The notes under the pieces were generated by a model that saw only the letters and a list, made by a program, of their open reading frames with translations, was not told the origin of the DNA and ran no database searches. Shown piece after piece: positions 55,074 through 63,590 of a DNA stretch of 64,000 nt. Where the stretch lies: positions 15,846 through 79,845 of the forward strand of contig JAVJNS010000032.1 of the NCBI GenBank assembly GCA_040217155.1, read 5' to 3'. Made by a program: the position numbers and the translations under genes. Numbering within the stretch: the stretch's first letter is position 1; every line of letters starts with the position of its first letter. Source of the DNA: Pelagibius sp040217155. GTDB taxonomy: Bacteria; Pseudomonadota; Alphaproteobacteria; Kiloniellales; Kiloniellaceae.

Positions 55074-55702
55074 CACGGCGGACTCCAGATGTCGGGCTCC
55101 GGCTTGCGGCCGCTGCCGTATTCCAGCATGAGCAGCACGAAATCGTCGTCGCTCAGGCCGGTCTGCTTGGCGGAGTATTCGAAAGCGATACGGGTCAGCA
55201 TCATCAGTTCGTCCAGTTCCAGGAGCCAGCGTCCGCCGACCTTCGTGAATTCCATCTTGAAGGTGGACTCCTGACCATCCGGCTGCAGGATCGTGCCGCT
55301 CGCGGAATCGCCGTCGAGCTTGTAGGCACCGAGTTCAAGTTGCTCGGCGCCCTCGCGGCCGATCCAGCCCTGCTCCACCGCATAGGCGACGACGTCGCCG
55401 CCGGTCATGTTTTCAAGCCGCGCCCGATCGAGGTTGTGGCGCAGCAGCATCGCGTAGAGCCGATCCGACAGGTGGATCTTCTGCAGCCCGGCGCGGTCCA
55501 GAGTCAACGCGTGATCGGCGAGACCGCGAAAGTAGTCTTTGGACTCCTGCGTGACCAATCGTTTGGCCGCCGCGCCGTCGGAGGTCAGGATCGCGGACTT
55601 GTAGGCGGAAAAGCTCTCCTTCACTTCATCGAGCGGCGCCGCGGCGGCCGAAACCGGCAGCGCGAGCAGCGCGGCGAAGAGAAAGGAACGGAGATAGCGC
55701 AC
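55073..55702 (-). CDS. Secreted protein, upstream paralogue of a PDH-operon pair
   Basis: A 209-residue exported protein. A signal peptide (RYLRSFLFAALLALPVSAAA) precedes PLDEVKESFSAYKSAILTSD. Shared blocks with its neighbour are SxAYKxAxxxxDGAAA, MLLRHNLDRARLE, GGDVVAYAVEQ and the ending KPEPDIWSPP. The start is GTG at 55702 after GGAGGGAG. The mature part seems helical at the front and a beta-sheet after, possibly an NTF2-like cone, but that is a guess. It follows pdhC by 29 bases, so it is in the same transcript. Confidence 0.75.
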   Translation of the reverse strand: MRYLRSFLFAALLALPVSAAAAPLDEVKESFSAYKSAILTSDGAAAKRLVTQESKDYFRGLADHALTLDRAGLQKIHLSDRLYAMLLRHNLDRARLENMTGGDVVAYAVEQGWIGREGAEQLELGAYKLDGDSASGTILQPDGQESTFKMEFTKVGGRWLLELDELMMLTRIAFEYSAKQTGLSDDDFVLLMLEYGSGRKPEPDIWSPP

Positions 55703-55731
55703 AGATACTCCCTCCTTCGGTTGGGGTTCGA

Positions 55732-57099
55732 CTAAAGCAGCATGGAAAGCGGATCTTCGATCAGCTTCTTGAAGGCAGCGAGGAACTGCGCGCCCACCGC
55801 GCCGTCCACAACCCGGTGATCGACCGAGAGGGTGCAGCTCATCACCGTGGCGATGGAGAGCGCGCCGTCCTTCACCACCGGGCGTTGCTCGCCGGCGCCC
55901 ACCGCCAGGATGCAGCCCTGCGGCGGGTTGATCACGGCGGCGAAGTCCTTGATGCCGAACATGCCGAGGTTGGACACCGAAAAGGTGCCGCCCTGGTATT
56001 CTTCCGGCTTCAGCTTGTTGTCGCGCGCCCTGGTGGCGAGGTCCTTCATCTCGTTGGCGATGGTGGCCAGGCCCTTGCCCTCCGCCGCCTTGATGATCGG
56101 CGTGATGAGGCCGGCGGGCGTCGCCACCGCGACCGAGACGTCGGCATGCTTGTAGAACAGCAGGCCGGACTCGTCGTAGGAGGCATTGGCCGCCGGCACC
56201 TTCTTCAGGGCCAGGGCCGAGGCGCGGATGACGAAGTCGTTGACCGAGATCTTGTACTCGTCGGAGCGGCTGTTGAGCTCCTTTCTCACCTTCAGCAGCG
56301 AGTCGAGTTCGCAGTCGACCGTCAGATAGAAGTGCGGCACCTGCTGCTTGGACTCGGTGAGGCGCTTGGCGATGACCTTGCGCATGCCACTGAGCGGTTC
56401 CTGCTCGTAGGCCATGTCCAGCATGTCGGCGAGCTTCTTGGCGCCCGGTCCGGCGGCAGCGGCGGGTGCGGCGGCCGCAGGAGCCGCTGCGGCTTCCGGC
56501 TTGGCCGCCGGGGCCGCGCCCGGCTTGGCGCTCTCGACGTCGGCCTTGACGATGCGGCCGTGCGGGCCGCTGCCCTTCAGCGCCGTCAGGTCGACGCCCT
56601 TGTCCTTGGCGATGCGGCGGGCCAGCGGGCTGGCGAAAATCCGCCCCTCGGACCCTGAGGGCGCCGGCGGCGCCGGCGTGTCCGCGGCTTTCAGGTCCGG
56701 CCCCTTCGCGGGCGGCTCGCTGCCGTTGCTCTTGGCGGCGGGCTGCTCGGTCTTGGCCTCTTGCTTGGGAGCCTCTTCCTGCTGCGCTTCCGCCTTTGAT
56801 CCGGCGGCGGCCGGCGCGCCGTCCTGCGGGTTTTCCGGAATCGCCGAGGCGTCCTCGCCTTCTTCCAGAAGCACGGCGATGACCTGGTTCACCGGCACGC
56901 CGTCGGTGCCCTCGGAGACCACGATCTTTCCGATGGTGCCCTCGTCGACGGCTTCCACTTCCATGGTCGCCTTGTCGGTTTCGATTTCCGCCAGGATGTC
57001 GCCGGACGTCACTTCGTCGCCTTCCTTGACCAGCCACTTGGCGAGCGTGCCTTCGGTCATGGTCGGCGACAGCGCCGGCATCAGGATATTGATCGGCAT
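55732..57099 (-). CDS. pdhC: Pyruvate dehydrogenase E2, dihydrolipoyl acetyltransferase
   Basis: A 455-residue core subunit that passes the acetyl group to CoA. One lipoyl domain (1-80, lipoyl Lys in ETDKATME) is followed by an Ala/Pro/Glu linker, the E1/E3-binding domain (about 135-170: SPLARRIAKDKGVDLTALKG) and the acyltransferase domain with the catalytic His in SVDHRVVDGAVGAQFL. ATG at 57099 is chosen because the lipoyl domain begins there. It follows pdhB by 25 bases. Confidence 0.97.
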   Translation of the reverse strand: MPINILMPALSPTMTEGTLAKWLVKEGDEVTSGDILAEIETDKATMEVEAVDEGTIGKIVVSEGTDGVPVNQVIAVLLEEGEDASAIPENPQDGAPAAAGSKAEAQQEEAPKQEAKTEQPAAKSNGSEPPAKGPDLKAADTPAPPAPSGSEGRIFASPLARRIAKDKGVDLTALKGSGPHGRIVKADVESAKPGAAPAAKPEAAAAPAAAAPAAAAGPGAKKLADMLDMAYEQEPLSGMRKVIAKRLTESKQQVPHFYLTVDCELDSLLKVRKELNSRSDEYKISVNDFVIRASALALKKVPAANASYDESGLLFYKHADVSVAVATPAGLITPIIKAAEGKGLATIANEMKDLATRARDNKLKPEEYQGGTFSVSNLGMFGIKDFAAVINPPQGCILAVGAGEQRPVVKDGALSIATVMSCTLSVDHRVVDGAVGAQFLAAFKKLIEDPLSMLL

Positions 57100-57124
57100 C
57101 TTTTTCTTTCCTTCCCCCGAAGGC

Positions 57125-58504
57125 TCAGTCGCGGTAACAGACTTCTTTGGCGCCGGCGACGATGGTTTCGGCCTGCGGCAGCGCCAGGGCTTCCAGATTG
57201 GCGGCATAGGGCATCGGCACGTCGACGCCGCAGACCCGCTTGACCGGCGCATCGAGCCAGTCGAAGGCCTGCTCCATGACCACCGAGGCGACCTCCGAGC
57301 CGATGCCGGCATAGCCCCAGCCTTCTTCGCAGGTGACGATGCGGTTGGTCTTGCGCACCGAGTCGATGATGGTCTCGGTATCGAGCGGGCGCAGCGAGCG
57401 CAGGTCGATAACCTCGGCGTCGATGCCCTCCTCGGCCAGTTGCTCCGCCGCCTGCAGGGCTTTGCCGACCATGATCGAGAAGGCGACGATGGTGACGTCC
57501 TTGCCGGGCCGCGCGATGCGCGCCTTGCCGATCGGCACGGTCCAGTCCTTGCTGTCCGGCACCTCGAAGCTCTGGCCGTAGAGGATCTCGTGCTCCAGGA
57601 AGATGACCGGGTTGTCGTCGCGGATGGCCGACTTCAGCAGTCCCTTGGCGTCGGCCGCCGAATAGGGCGCCACGACCTTGAGGCCCGGCACGTGGGCGTA
57701 CCAGGAGGCGTAGCATTGGGAGTGCTGGGCCGCGACCCGCGCCGCCGCGCCGTTGGGCCCGCGGAACACCATCGGCGAGGAGATCTGGCCGCCGGACATG
57801 TAGTGCGTCTTGGCCGCCGAGTTGATGATGTGGTCGATGGCCTGCATGGCGAAGTTGAAGGTCATGAACTCGACGATGGGGCGCAGGCCGTACATCGCCG
57901 CGCCGACGCCGAGGCCGGTGAAGCCGTGCTCGGTGATCGGCGTATCGACCACCCGCCTGGCGCCGAACTCGTCGAGCAGCCCCTGGCTGATCTTGTAGGC
58001 GCCCTGGTACTCGGCAACCTCCTCGCCCATCAGGAAGACCCGGTCGTTTTCCCGCATCTCCTCGGCCATGGCGTCGCGCAGCGCCTCGCGCACGGTCAGG
58101 GTCACCGTGGGGCCGTCCCACTCCGGCTCTGGGGCCGGTGTCGCCGCCTTGGGCGGCGCGGCGTCGCCGGACTTGGACGGCTTTTCTTCGTCGTCCGGCG
58201 CCGGCCCGGGTTGCTTGGCCTCCGCCTGCTTTGGCGCGTCGGAGATCGCCGAGGCGTCTTCGCCGTCCTCCAACAGCACGGCGATGACCTGGTTGACCGG
58301 CACGCCGTCGGTGCCCTCAGACACCATGATCTTGCCGAGCACGCCCTCGTCGACGGCCTCGACTTCCATGGTCGCCTTGTCGGTCTCGATTTCCGCCAGG
58401 ATGTCGCCGGAGGTGACGTTGTCGCCTTCCTGCTTCAGCCACTTGGCCAGCTTGCCCTCGGTCATGGTCGGCGAGAGTGCCGGCATTAGTATTTCGATTG
58501 GCAT
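57125..58504 (-). CDS. pdhB: Pyruvate dehydrogenase E1 beta subunit with lipoyl domain
   Basis: A 459-residue E1 beta subunit. Residues 1-80 are a lipoyl domain nearly the same as that of PdhC (lipoyl Lys in ETDKATME), joined by a Pro/Lys-rich linker to the transketolase-like beta domain from ~130 (TVREALRDAMAEEM, GEEVAEYQGAYK, TPITEHGFTGLGVGAAMYG, the last near the cofactor). The extra lipoyl domain is a known alphaproteobacterial feature. pdhA lies 76 bases upstream. Confidence 0.96.
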   Translation of the reverse strand: MPIEILMPALSPTMTEGKLAKWLKQEGDNVTSGDILAEIETDKATMEVEAVDEGVLGKIMVSEGTDGVPVNQVIAVLLEDGEDASAISDAPKQAEAKQPGPAPDDEEKPSKSGDAAPPKAATPAPEPEWDGPTVTLTVREALRDAMAEEMRENDRVFLMGEEVAEYQGAYKISQGLLDEFGARRVVDTPITEHGFTGLGVGAAMYGLRPIVEFMTFNFAMQAIDHIINSAAKTHYMSGGQISSPMVFRGPNGAAARVAAQHSQCYASWYAHVPGLKVVAPYSAADAKGLLKSAIRDDNPVIFLEHEILYGQSFEVPDSKDWTVPIGKARIARPGKDVTIVAFSIMVGKALQAAEQLAEEGIDAEVIDLRSLRPLDTETIIDSVRKTNRIVTCEEGWGYAGIGSEVASVVMEQAFDWLDAPVKRVCGVDVPMPYAANLEALALPQAETIVAGAKEVCYRD

Positions 58505-58580
58505 GTCCCCTCCGGGAGTTCCGCTCGACCGGTCGTCACCGCGAGATCGTCGCGACGGGCCGGCCTGCCCTGTTTTTCGT

Positions 58581-59615
58581 TCAGGCGCCGACGTAGACGT
58601 CGGTATAGAGTTCCGAGGCGTCCGGCTCGGGGCTCGACTGCGCGAAGTCGGCGGCCTCCGAAACGATGGCCTTCACTTCCTTGTCGAGCTCCTTGAGCTT
58701 GGCTTCGTCCATCACCTTCTTTTCGATCATGATGCCGCGCAGCCGCTCGATGGGGTCGCGCTCCTGGCGCACTTTCTGCACCTCTTCCTTGGAGCGGTAC
58801 TTGGCCGGGTCCGACATGGAGTGGCCGCGGTAGCGGTAGGTCAGCATCTCCATGATGAAGGGGCCCTTGCCGGAGCGAGCGTGGCCGAGGGCCTTCTCCG
58901 CCGCCTCACGGACCGCCAGCACGTCCATGCCGTCGACCTGCACGCCGGGGATGCCGTAGGCCTGGCCGCGGTGATAAAGTTCGGTCGACTTGGCCGAGGA
59001 GCGCTCGATCGAAGTGCCCATGCCGTATTTGTTGTTCTCGATCACGTAGACGGTAGGCAGCGACCACAGCGCCGCCATGTTGAAGGATTCATAGACCTGG
59101 CCCTGGTTGAGGGCGCCGTCGCCGAGGTAAGTGACGGAAACCGCGTCCTCGTCGAGGTAGCGGTGGGCGAAGGCCAAGCCGGTGCCGAGCGGCACCTGGG
59201 CGCCGACGATGCCGTGACCGCCGTAGAAGCGCTTGTCGTGGCTGAACATGTGCATGGAGCCGCCCTTGCCCTTGGAGTAGCCGCCTTCACGGCCGGTCAG
59301 CTCCGCCATGACGCCTTTGGGCTCCATGCCGCAGGCCAGCATGTGGGCGTGGTCGCGGTAGGACGTCAGCACGGTGTCTTTCGGCCCCATGACCGCCTGC
59401 ACGCCGACCACCACGGCCTCCTGGCCGATGTAGAGATGGCAGAACCCGCCGATGAGGCCCATGCCGTACATCTGGCCGGCCTTTTCCTCGAACCGCCGGA
59501 TCAGCAGCATGTCGCGGTAGTATTGCTGCAGGTCTTCGACACTCGCTTTCTGCGATGTCGCGGCAGCCTTGCGTTTGCCGCCACCACGGGTGCCGGTCGA
59601 TTTGGTACTCGCCAT
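58581..59615 (-). CDS. pdhA: Pyruvate dehydrogenase E1 alpha subunit
   Basis: A 344-residue TPP-binding subunit that decarboxylates pyruvate with PdhB. It has LLIRRFEEKAGQMYGMG, GGSMHMFS, the TPP motif running from LGDGALNQGQ to VIENNKYGM, and the phosphorylation-loop region YRGHSMSDPAKYRS. ATG at 59615 is preceded by GGGAG. It is the first gene of the PDH cluster; an AT-rich palindrome lies about 100 bases upstream. Confidence 0.96.
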   Translation of the reverse strand: MASTKSTGTRGGGKRKAAATSQKASVEDLQQYYRDMLLIRRFEEKAGQMYGMGLIGGFCHLYIGQEAVVVGVQAVMGPKDTVLTSYRDHAHMLACGMEPKGVMAELTGREGGYSKGKGGSMHMFSHDKRFYGGHGIVGAQVPLGTGLAFAHRYLDEDAVSVTYLGDGALNQGQVYESFNMAALWSLPTVYVIENNKYGMGTSIERSSAKSTELYHRGQAYGIPGVQVDGMDVLAVREAAEKALGHARSGKGPFIMEMLTYRYRGHSMSDPAKYRSKEEVQKVRQERDPIERLRGIMIEKKVMDEAKLKELDKEVKAIVSEAADFAQSSPEPDASELYTDVYVGA

Positions 59616-59710
59616 AGGGAACTCCCTGCCGTCGCGCAAAGAAACCGAAAGCGGTTTGAGGCCGCCTCTTTTGCCGCAGCTTAGCGCATTGGGAGTAGCT
59701 ATTCAATCAT

Positions 59711-59751
59711 AGTTAATTTGTTGAATTTGATGACAAATTCGTCAATTAACT
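59711..59751. promoter_or_regulatory. Nested AT-rich inverted repeat upstream of pdhA
   Basis: Outer arms AGTTAATT / AATTAACT (59711-59718, 59744-59751) enclose perfect inner arms GAATTTG / CAAATTC (59723-59729, 59734-59740) around ATGA. The 41-base block is strikingly AT-rich in a GC-rich region. It sits 96 bases before pdhA and 45 after ftsB, a place suited to an operator for a dimeric or tetrameric regulator of the PDH genes. Confidence 0.5.
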
Positions 59752-59796
59752 TGAAATAAGTTACGAAAACTCGCGGCCGGGAGCGGCACCGACGAG

Positions 59797-60150
59797 TCAG
59801 GGGCTGCCGGCGGACCGCTGCAGAGACCGCTGCAGATCCGGGGGCAGAAAGATAACATGATCCCCCTCGATCCCGTAGTTCAAGATTGCCTGGGCGCGTT
59901 CTTCCAGCAGATCGGGGTCGAGGTTGTCGCGCCGCAGCAGACTGACCCGGCGTTGCAGTTCGCGGCGCTCACCCGCCACCGCCGCGGCGGTCGTCTCGGC
60001 CTGCGCCTTTTCCTGCTTCAGCATGATCCAGGCATAGAACCCCCGGTCGCCTTGCAAGGCGTGATAGGCGAAGTAGGCCACCATGCAGGCGGCCAGTACC
60101 TGAGGTGTCGCCTGCCGGGCCCGGTTCCTGATTTCGCGGAGCAGTCTCAT
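59797..60150 (-). CDS. ftsB: Septum formation initiator FtsB (DivIC family)
   Basis: A 117-residue bitopic divisome protein. A basic start (MRLLREIRNRAR) is followed by one helix (about 16-32: PQVLAACMVAYFAYHAL) and a coiled coil (about 42-75: LKQEKAQAETTAAAVAGERR), then the LDPDLLEERAQAILNYG motif of the DivIC/FtsB family. It bridges FtsQ and FtsL in the septum. The gene follows eno, as in many proteobacteria, but the 149-base gap with clustered GANTC sites suggests its own promoter. Confidence 0.92.
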   Translation of the reverse strand: MRLLREIRNRARQATPQVLAACMVAYFAYHALQGDRGFYAWIMLKQEKAQAETTAAAVAGERRELQRRVSLLRRDNLDPDLLEERAQAILNYGIEGDHVIFLPPDLQRSLQRSAGSP

Positions 60151-60159
60151 GGGCCGAGC

Positions 60160-60259
60160 GAATCACACTGGGATTCATCCGGTCAAGCTAAAAAGAGTCA
60201 AGGATTCCAAATAGATTCAAAAAACGACTCGGACGCCCCGAAGTTCGCCTTTTGGACTC
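60160..60259. promoter_or_regulatory. Cluster of seven GANTC sites upstream of ftsB
   Basis: GANTC occurs at 60160, 60172, 60195, 60203, 60214, 60226 and 60255 within 100 bases. GANTC is the site methylated by the cell-cycle enzyme CcrM in alphaproteobacteria, where methylation state switches genes such as ftsZ and ctrA. Chance would give about one such site in 300 bases at this base composition. The cluster ends 10 bases before the ftsB start. Confidence 0.6.
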
Positions 60260-60299
60260 ATTCAGCCGTCCGCCGCCTCAACCGCAGCGCGCGGTGCGC

Positions 60300-61577
60300 T
60301 CAGCCGCGCAGCACCGAGCGGCCGGCGTAGACGGCCGCCGTGGCAAGCTCCTCCTCGATGCGGATCAGCTGGTTGTACTTGGCCATGCGGTCGGAGCGCG
60401 ACAGCGAGCCGGTCTTGATCTGGCCGCAGTTGGTGGCCACCGCCAGATCGGCGATGGTGGCGTCCTCGGTCTCGCCGGAGCGGTGCGACATGACCGCGGT
60501 GTAGGCCGCGGCCTGTGCCGTTTCGACCGCCTCCAGGGTCTCCGTCAGGGTGCCGATCTGGTTGACCTTCACCAGGATCGAGTTGGCCACGCCCTTGCCG
60601 ATGCCGTCGCGCAGCCGCGTCGGGTTGGTGACGAAGAGGTCGTCGCCGACCAGTTGCACCGTGCCGCCCAGGCGCTCGGTCAGCGCCTTCCAGCCGTCCC
60701 AGTCGTCCTCGCTCATGCCGTCCTCGATGGAGAGGATCGGGTAGCGGCCGCAGAGGTCGGCGAGATAGTCGACCATGGCGCCGGGGTCCAGTTTCTTGCC
60801 CTCCCCCGCCAGGTGGTACCTGCCGTCCTTGAAGTACTCCGTGGAAGCGCAGTCGAGCGCCAGCATGACGTCGTCGCCCAGTTTGTAGCCGGCTGCCTCG
60901 GTGGCGCGGGCGACGAAACCCAGCGCCTCGTCGGTGGAGGCGAGATTCGGCGCGAAACCGCCTTCGTCGCCGACGTTGGTGTTGTGGCCCGCGTCCTTCA
61001 GGCCGCGGCGCAGGGCGTGGAATATCTCGGCCCCGGTGCGCACCGCCTCGGCGAGACTATCGGCGCCGACCGGCATGATCATGAATTCCTGGATGTCGAT
61101 CGGATTGTCGGCATGGGCGCCGCCGTTGATGATGTTCATCATCGGCACCGGCAGGGTCCGAGCGAAGGTGCCGCCGACGTAGCGGTAGAGTGGCAGGCCC
61201 GCCTCCTCCGCCGCCGCCTTGGCCACCGCCAGGGAGACGCCGAGGATGGCGTTGGCGCCGAGCCGCGCTTTGTTGTGCGTCGCGTCGAGCTCGATAAGGG
61301 TCCGGTCGATGTGCACCTGGTCCTCGCCGTCGAGGCCGGAGAGCACGTCGAAGATCTCGTGATTGACCGCGTCGACCGCGGTGAGAACGCCCTTGCCGCC
61401 GTAACGTTTCTTGTCGCCGTCGCGCAGCTCGACCGCCTCGTGGGCGCCGGTGGAGGCGCCGGACGGTACTGCGGCACGGCCAAAGGCGCCGCTCTCCAAG
61501 GTCACGTCGACCTCGACGGTGGGGTTGCCGCGGGAATCGAGAATTTCTCGGCCCTGGATGTCGATGATTGCAGTCAT
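60300..61577 (-). CDS. eno: Enolase
   Basis: A 425-residue glycolytic enzyme converting 2-phosphoglycerate to phosphoenolpyruvate. It begins MTAIIDIQGREILDSRGNPT, has the PMMNIINGGAHADN loop, metal Asp/Glu in LALDCASTEY, SIEDGM and VGDDLFVTN, and the catalytic Lys in SILVKVNQIGTL. ATG at 61577 matches the family start. It precedes ftsB and the PDH genes, so glycolysis and its exit lie together. Confidence 0.98.
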   Translation of the reverse strand: MTAIIDIQGREILDSRGNPTVEVDVTLESGAFGRAAVPSGASTGAHEAVELRDGDKKRYGGKGVLTAVDAVNHEIFDVLSGLDGEDQVHIDRTLIELDATHNKARLGANAILGVSLAVAKAAAEEAGLPLYRYVGGTFARTLPVPMMNIINGGAHADNPIDIQEFMIMPVGADSLAEAVRTGAEIFHALRRGLKDAGHNTNVGDEGGFAPNLASTDEALGFVARATEAAGYKLGDDVMLALDCASTEYFKDGRYHLAGEGKKLDPGAMVDYLADLCGRYPILSIEDGMSEDDWDGWKALTERLGGTVQLVGDDLFVTNPTRLRDGIGKGVANSILVKVNQIGTLTETLEAVETAQAAAYTAVMSHRSGETEDATIADLAVATNCGQIKTGSLSRSDRMAKYNQLIRIEEELATAAVYAGRSVLRG

Positions 61578-61805
61578 GGCCCTCTCGGCGTTCTGGGGTG
61601 GAGCTTTCGCGCCTAGGCTATAGGCGACCCGGGTCGGCTTGTCGACAGGCGAGCATGCATTCACGACAATAAGGCGGCAAGTCGCCGCCGACCCAGAACT
61701 ATTGCCTGCGGTGGGGCTCAGCGGTCAGAGCGTGCGGTCTCTGAATGCGAAAGCGGCCACCGCAGCGTCGCGGCAGCCGCCCTCAAACCCTGCATCGAGA
61801 GTTGA

Positions 61806-63590
61806 CTATGCGGCTCGGTTTTCATCCAAAGCGCGGATACCGTCAAGGAAGGCCTGCACCTCGGCCTTCATGGTGTCGGCTTGACGCGACAGCTCGCCGG
61901 CGGCCTCCAGAACGTCCTCTGAGGAATTGCCGGTTTCCGTCGCGGTCGCCGCGACACTGGCAATGTTCTCATCCACTTCAGCGGTTCCGGCAGCCGCCTG
62001 CACGACGTTGCGAGAAATCTCCTGAGTCGCCGCCGTCTGTTCTTCAACGGCCGAGGCGATGCCGGTCGAAATTTCATTGATGCGGGAGATCGTCTCGTTG
62101 ACTTGGTCGATTTTTCCGACAGCGCTGCTCGTGGCCGACTGCATCTCGCCAATTTGGCGCGAGATGTCTTCGGTTGCCCTGGCAGTCTGATTCGCAAGCG
62201 ACTTCACTTCGCTTGCCACGACGGCGAAGCCCTTGCCGTACTCGCCCGCCCGTGCCGCCTCGATGGTGGCATTGAGGGCCAGCAGGTTGGTCTGTTCCGC
62301 AATGTCGGAAATGAGAGAGATGATTTCACCGATCCGCTGCGCGGTCTCGTCGAGGCTCTTCATCTCTTTGTCGGTTTCTTGCGCCTGCACGGCGGCACCC
62401 TGGGCCACGGAAGTAGACTGACTGACCTGGTTGCTAATCTCTGCGATGGCGTTGGACAACTCCTCTGCCGCGGCGGCGACGGTCTGGACGTTGGTCGAGG
62501 CCTCCTGCGATGCTGATGCTACAGCCCCCGCCTGTGTCGTCGTGCGCTCCGCCGTCGATCGCAAGGAATTGGCAGTGGATTGCATCTCAGCCGCCGCCGC
62601 CGTCACTGTCTCAAGCACCGTGCCAATCTTCTGATCAAAGTTTCTCGTCAGCTCTGCCTGGTGTTCGAGGCGCTGCTGCTTGCGGCTTTCCTCCGCCGCC
62701 TGCGCCTCGGCCAGGGTCTTCGCCTTGATTGTCGTCTGGCGAAACACTTCGATGGTCTCGGCCAACTCGCCGACTTCGTCCTTTGTGTCCACGCGCAACT
62801 CGACTGAGGTATCGCCATCGGCAAGAGCTCTCATGGTCTTGACTGCGCGGCTCAATGGATTGGTCAAGCCATTGGCTATGAGCCAGCCAAGCCCAATGCC
62901 CAGCACCAGACCCATTGCGGTGATGACGCCCAGCAGAATAATGGCGCTCTTCTCGTCAGCTTCCGCCTGCTCGGCCGCCGCCGTGGTGAAATCTTCGAGC
63001 TCGCCACTTAAGCTCCGCAGGACCGCGTTGAGTTTGTCCTGTTCCTGGGTGACCGCTTGCGCCATTGCACCCGCTGAGCCCAAATCACCGGCCTCGATCT
63101 TGGCGAAGACCTCGCCAACGTGCCCGGCAAATGTTTTATGCTGCTCGACGGCGAGGTCGAGTTGATTGCGGACGCTCTCAAATTCTTGGCGCTGTCTGTC
63201 GCTATGCGCGGCAAGGATACTCTTTTTGGCCAGCCGCCTTGCAGCCTCCAACTGTTCCCTGGCAATCAGGTTGGACTCTTCATATTGCAAGAGAGTCTGG
63301 CTCATGAGGTCGCGAAATTGCGGATCCGTGACGGCTGCGGGGGCAAGGCGCAGCAACCGCTCGAACTGGGTGCCTTGGTCCAGCTGCGCGGCTGTCGCCT
63401 GCGACACATGCCCTGTCAAGGGCACGTCGATTTCCGCGACGTCGGCGATCTCCGCGCCGACAACTTCCAGCTTCCAGAGCGTGATACCGGCATTGATGCT
63501 GAGAATGGTCAGCAAAACGCCGACCAGCCCGAGAATTTTACTTCGCAGTTTCAAGTTCTTTGCGAGAGCGACAATTGGCGAGGCGGCCAT
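61806..63590 (-). CDS. Methyl-accepting chemotaxis protein
   Basis: A 594-residue membrane receptor. TM1 is at about 17-38, a periplasmic helical sensor at ~40-212, TM2 at ~215-238, HAMP at ~237-290 and a long cytoplasmic signalling coil whose tip reads EQTNLLALNATIEAARAGE (around 445-465), the CheA/CheW-binding hairpin. It ends ALDENRAA without a CheR-binding pentapeptide. The ligand is unknown; no che or fla genes lie nearby. It is the only chemotaxis gene in the window. Confidence 0.93.
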   Translation of the reverse strand: MAASPIVALAKNLKLRSKILGLVGVLLTILSINAGITLWKLEVVGAEIADVAEIDVPLTGHVSQATAAQLDQGTQFERLLRLAPAAVTDPQFRDLMSQTLLQYEESNLIAREQLEAARRLAKKSILAAHSDRQRQEFESVRNQLDLAVEQHKTFAGHVGEVFAKIEAGDLGSAGAMAQAVTQEQDKLNAVLRSLSGELEDFTTAAAEQAEADEKSAIILLGVITAMGLVLGIGLGWLIANGLTNPLSRAVKTMRALADGDTSVELRVDTKDEVGELAETIEVFRQTTIKAKTLAEAQAAEESRKQQRLEHQAELTRNFDQKIGTVLETVTAAAAEMQSTANSLRSTAERTTTQAGAVASASQEASTNVQTVAAAAEELSNAIAEISNQVSQSTSVAQGAAVQAQETDKEMKSLDETAQRIGEIISLISDIAEQTNLLALNATIEAARAGEYGKGFAVVASEVKSLANQTARATEDISRQIGEMQSATSSAVGKIDQVNETISRINEISTGIASAVEEQTAATQEISRNVVQAAAGTAEVDENIASVAATATETGNSSEDVLEAAGELSRQADTMKAEVQAFLDGIRALDENRAA

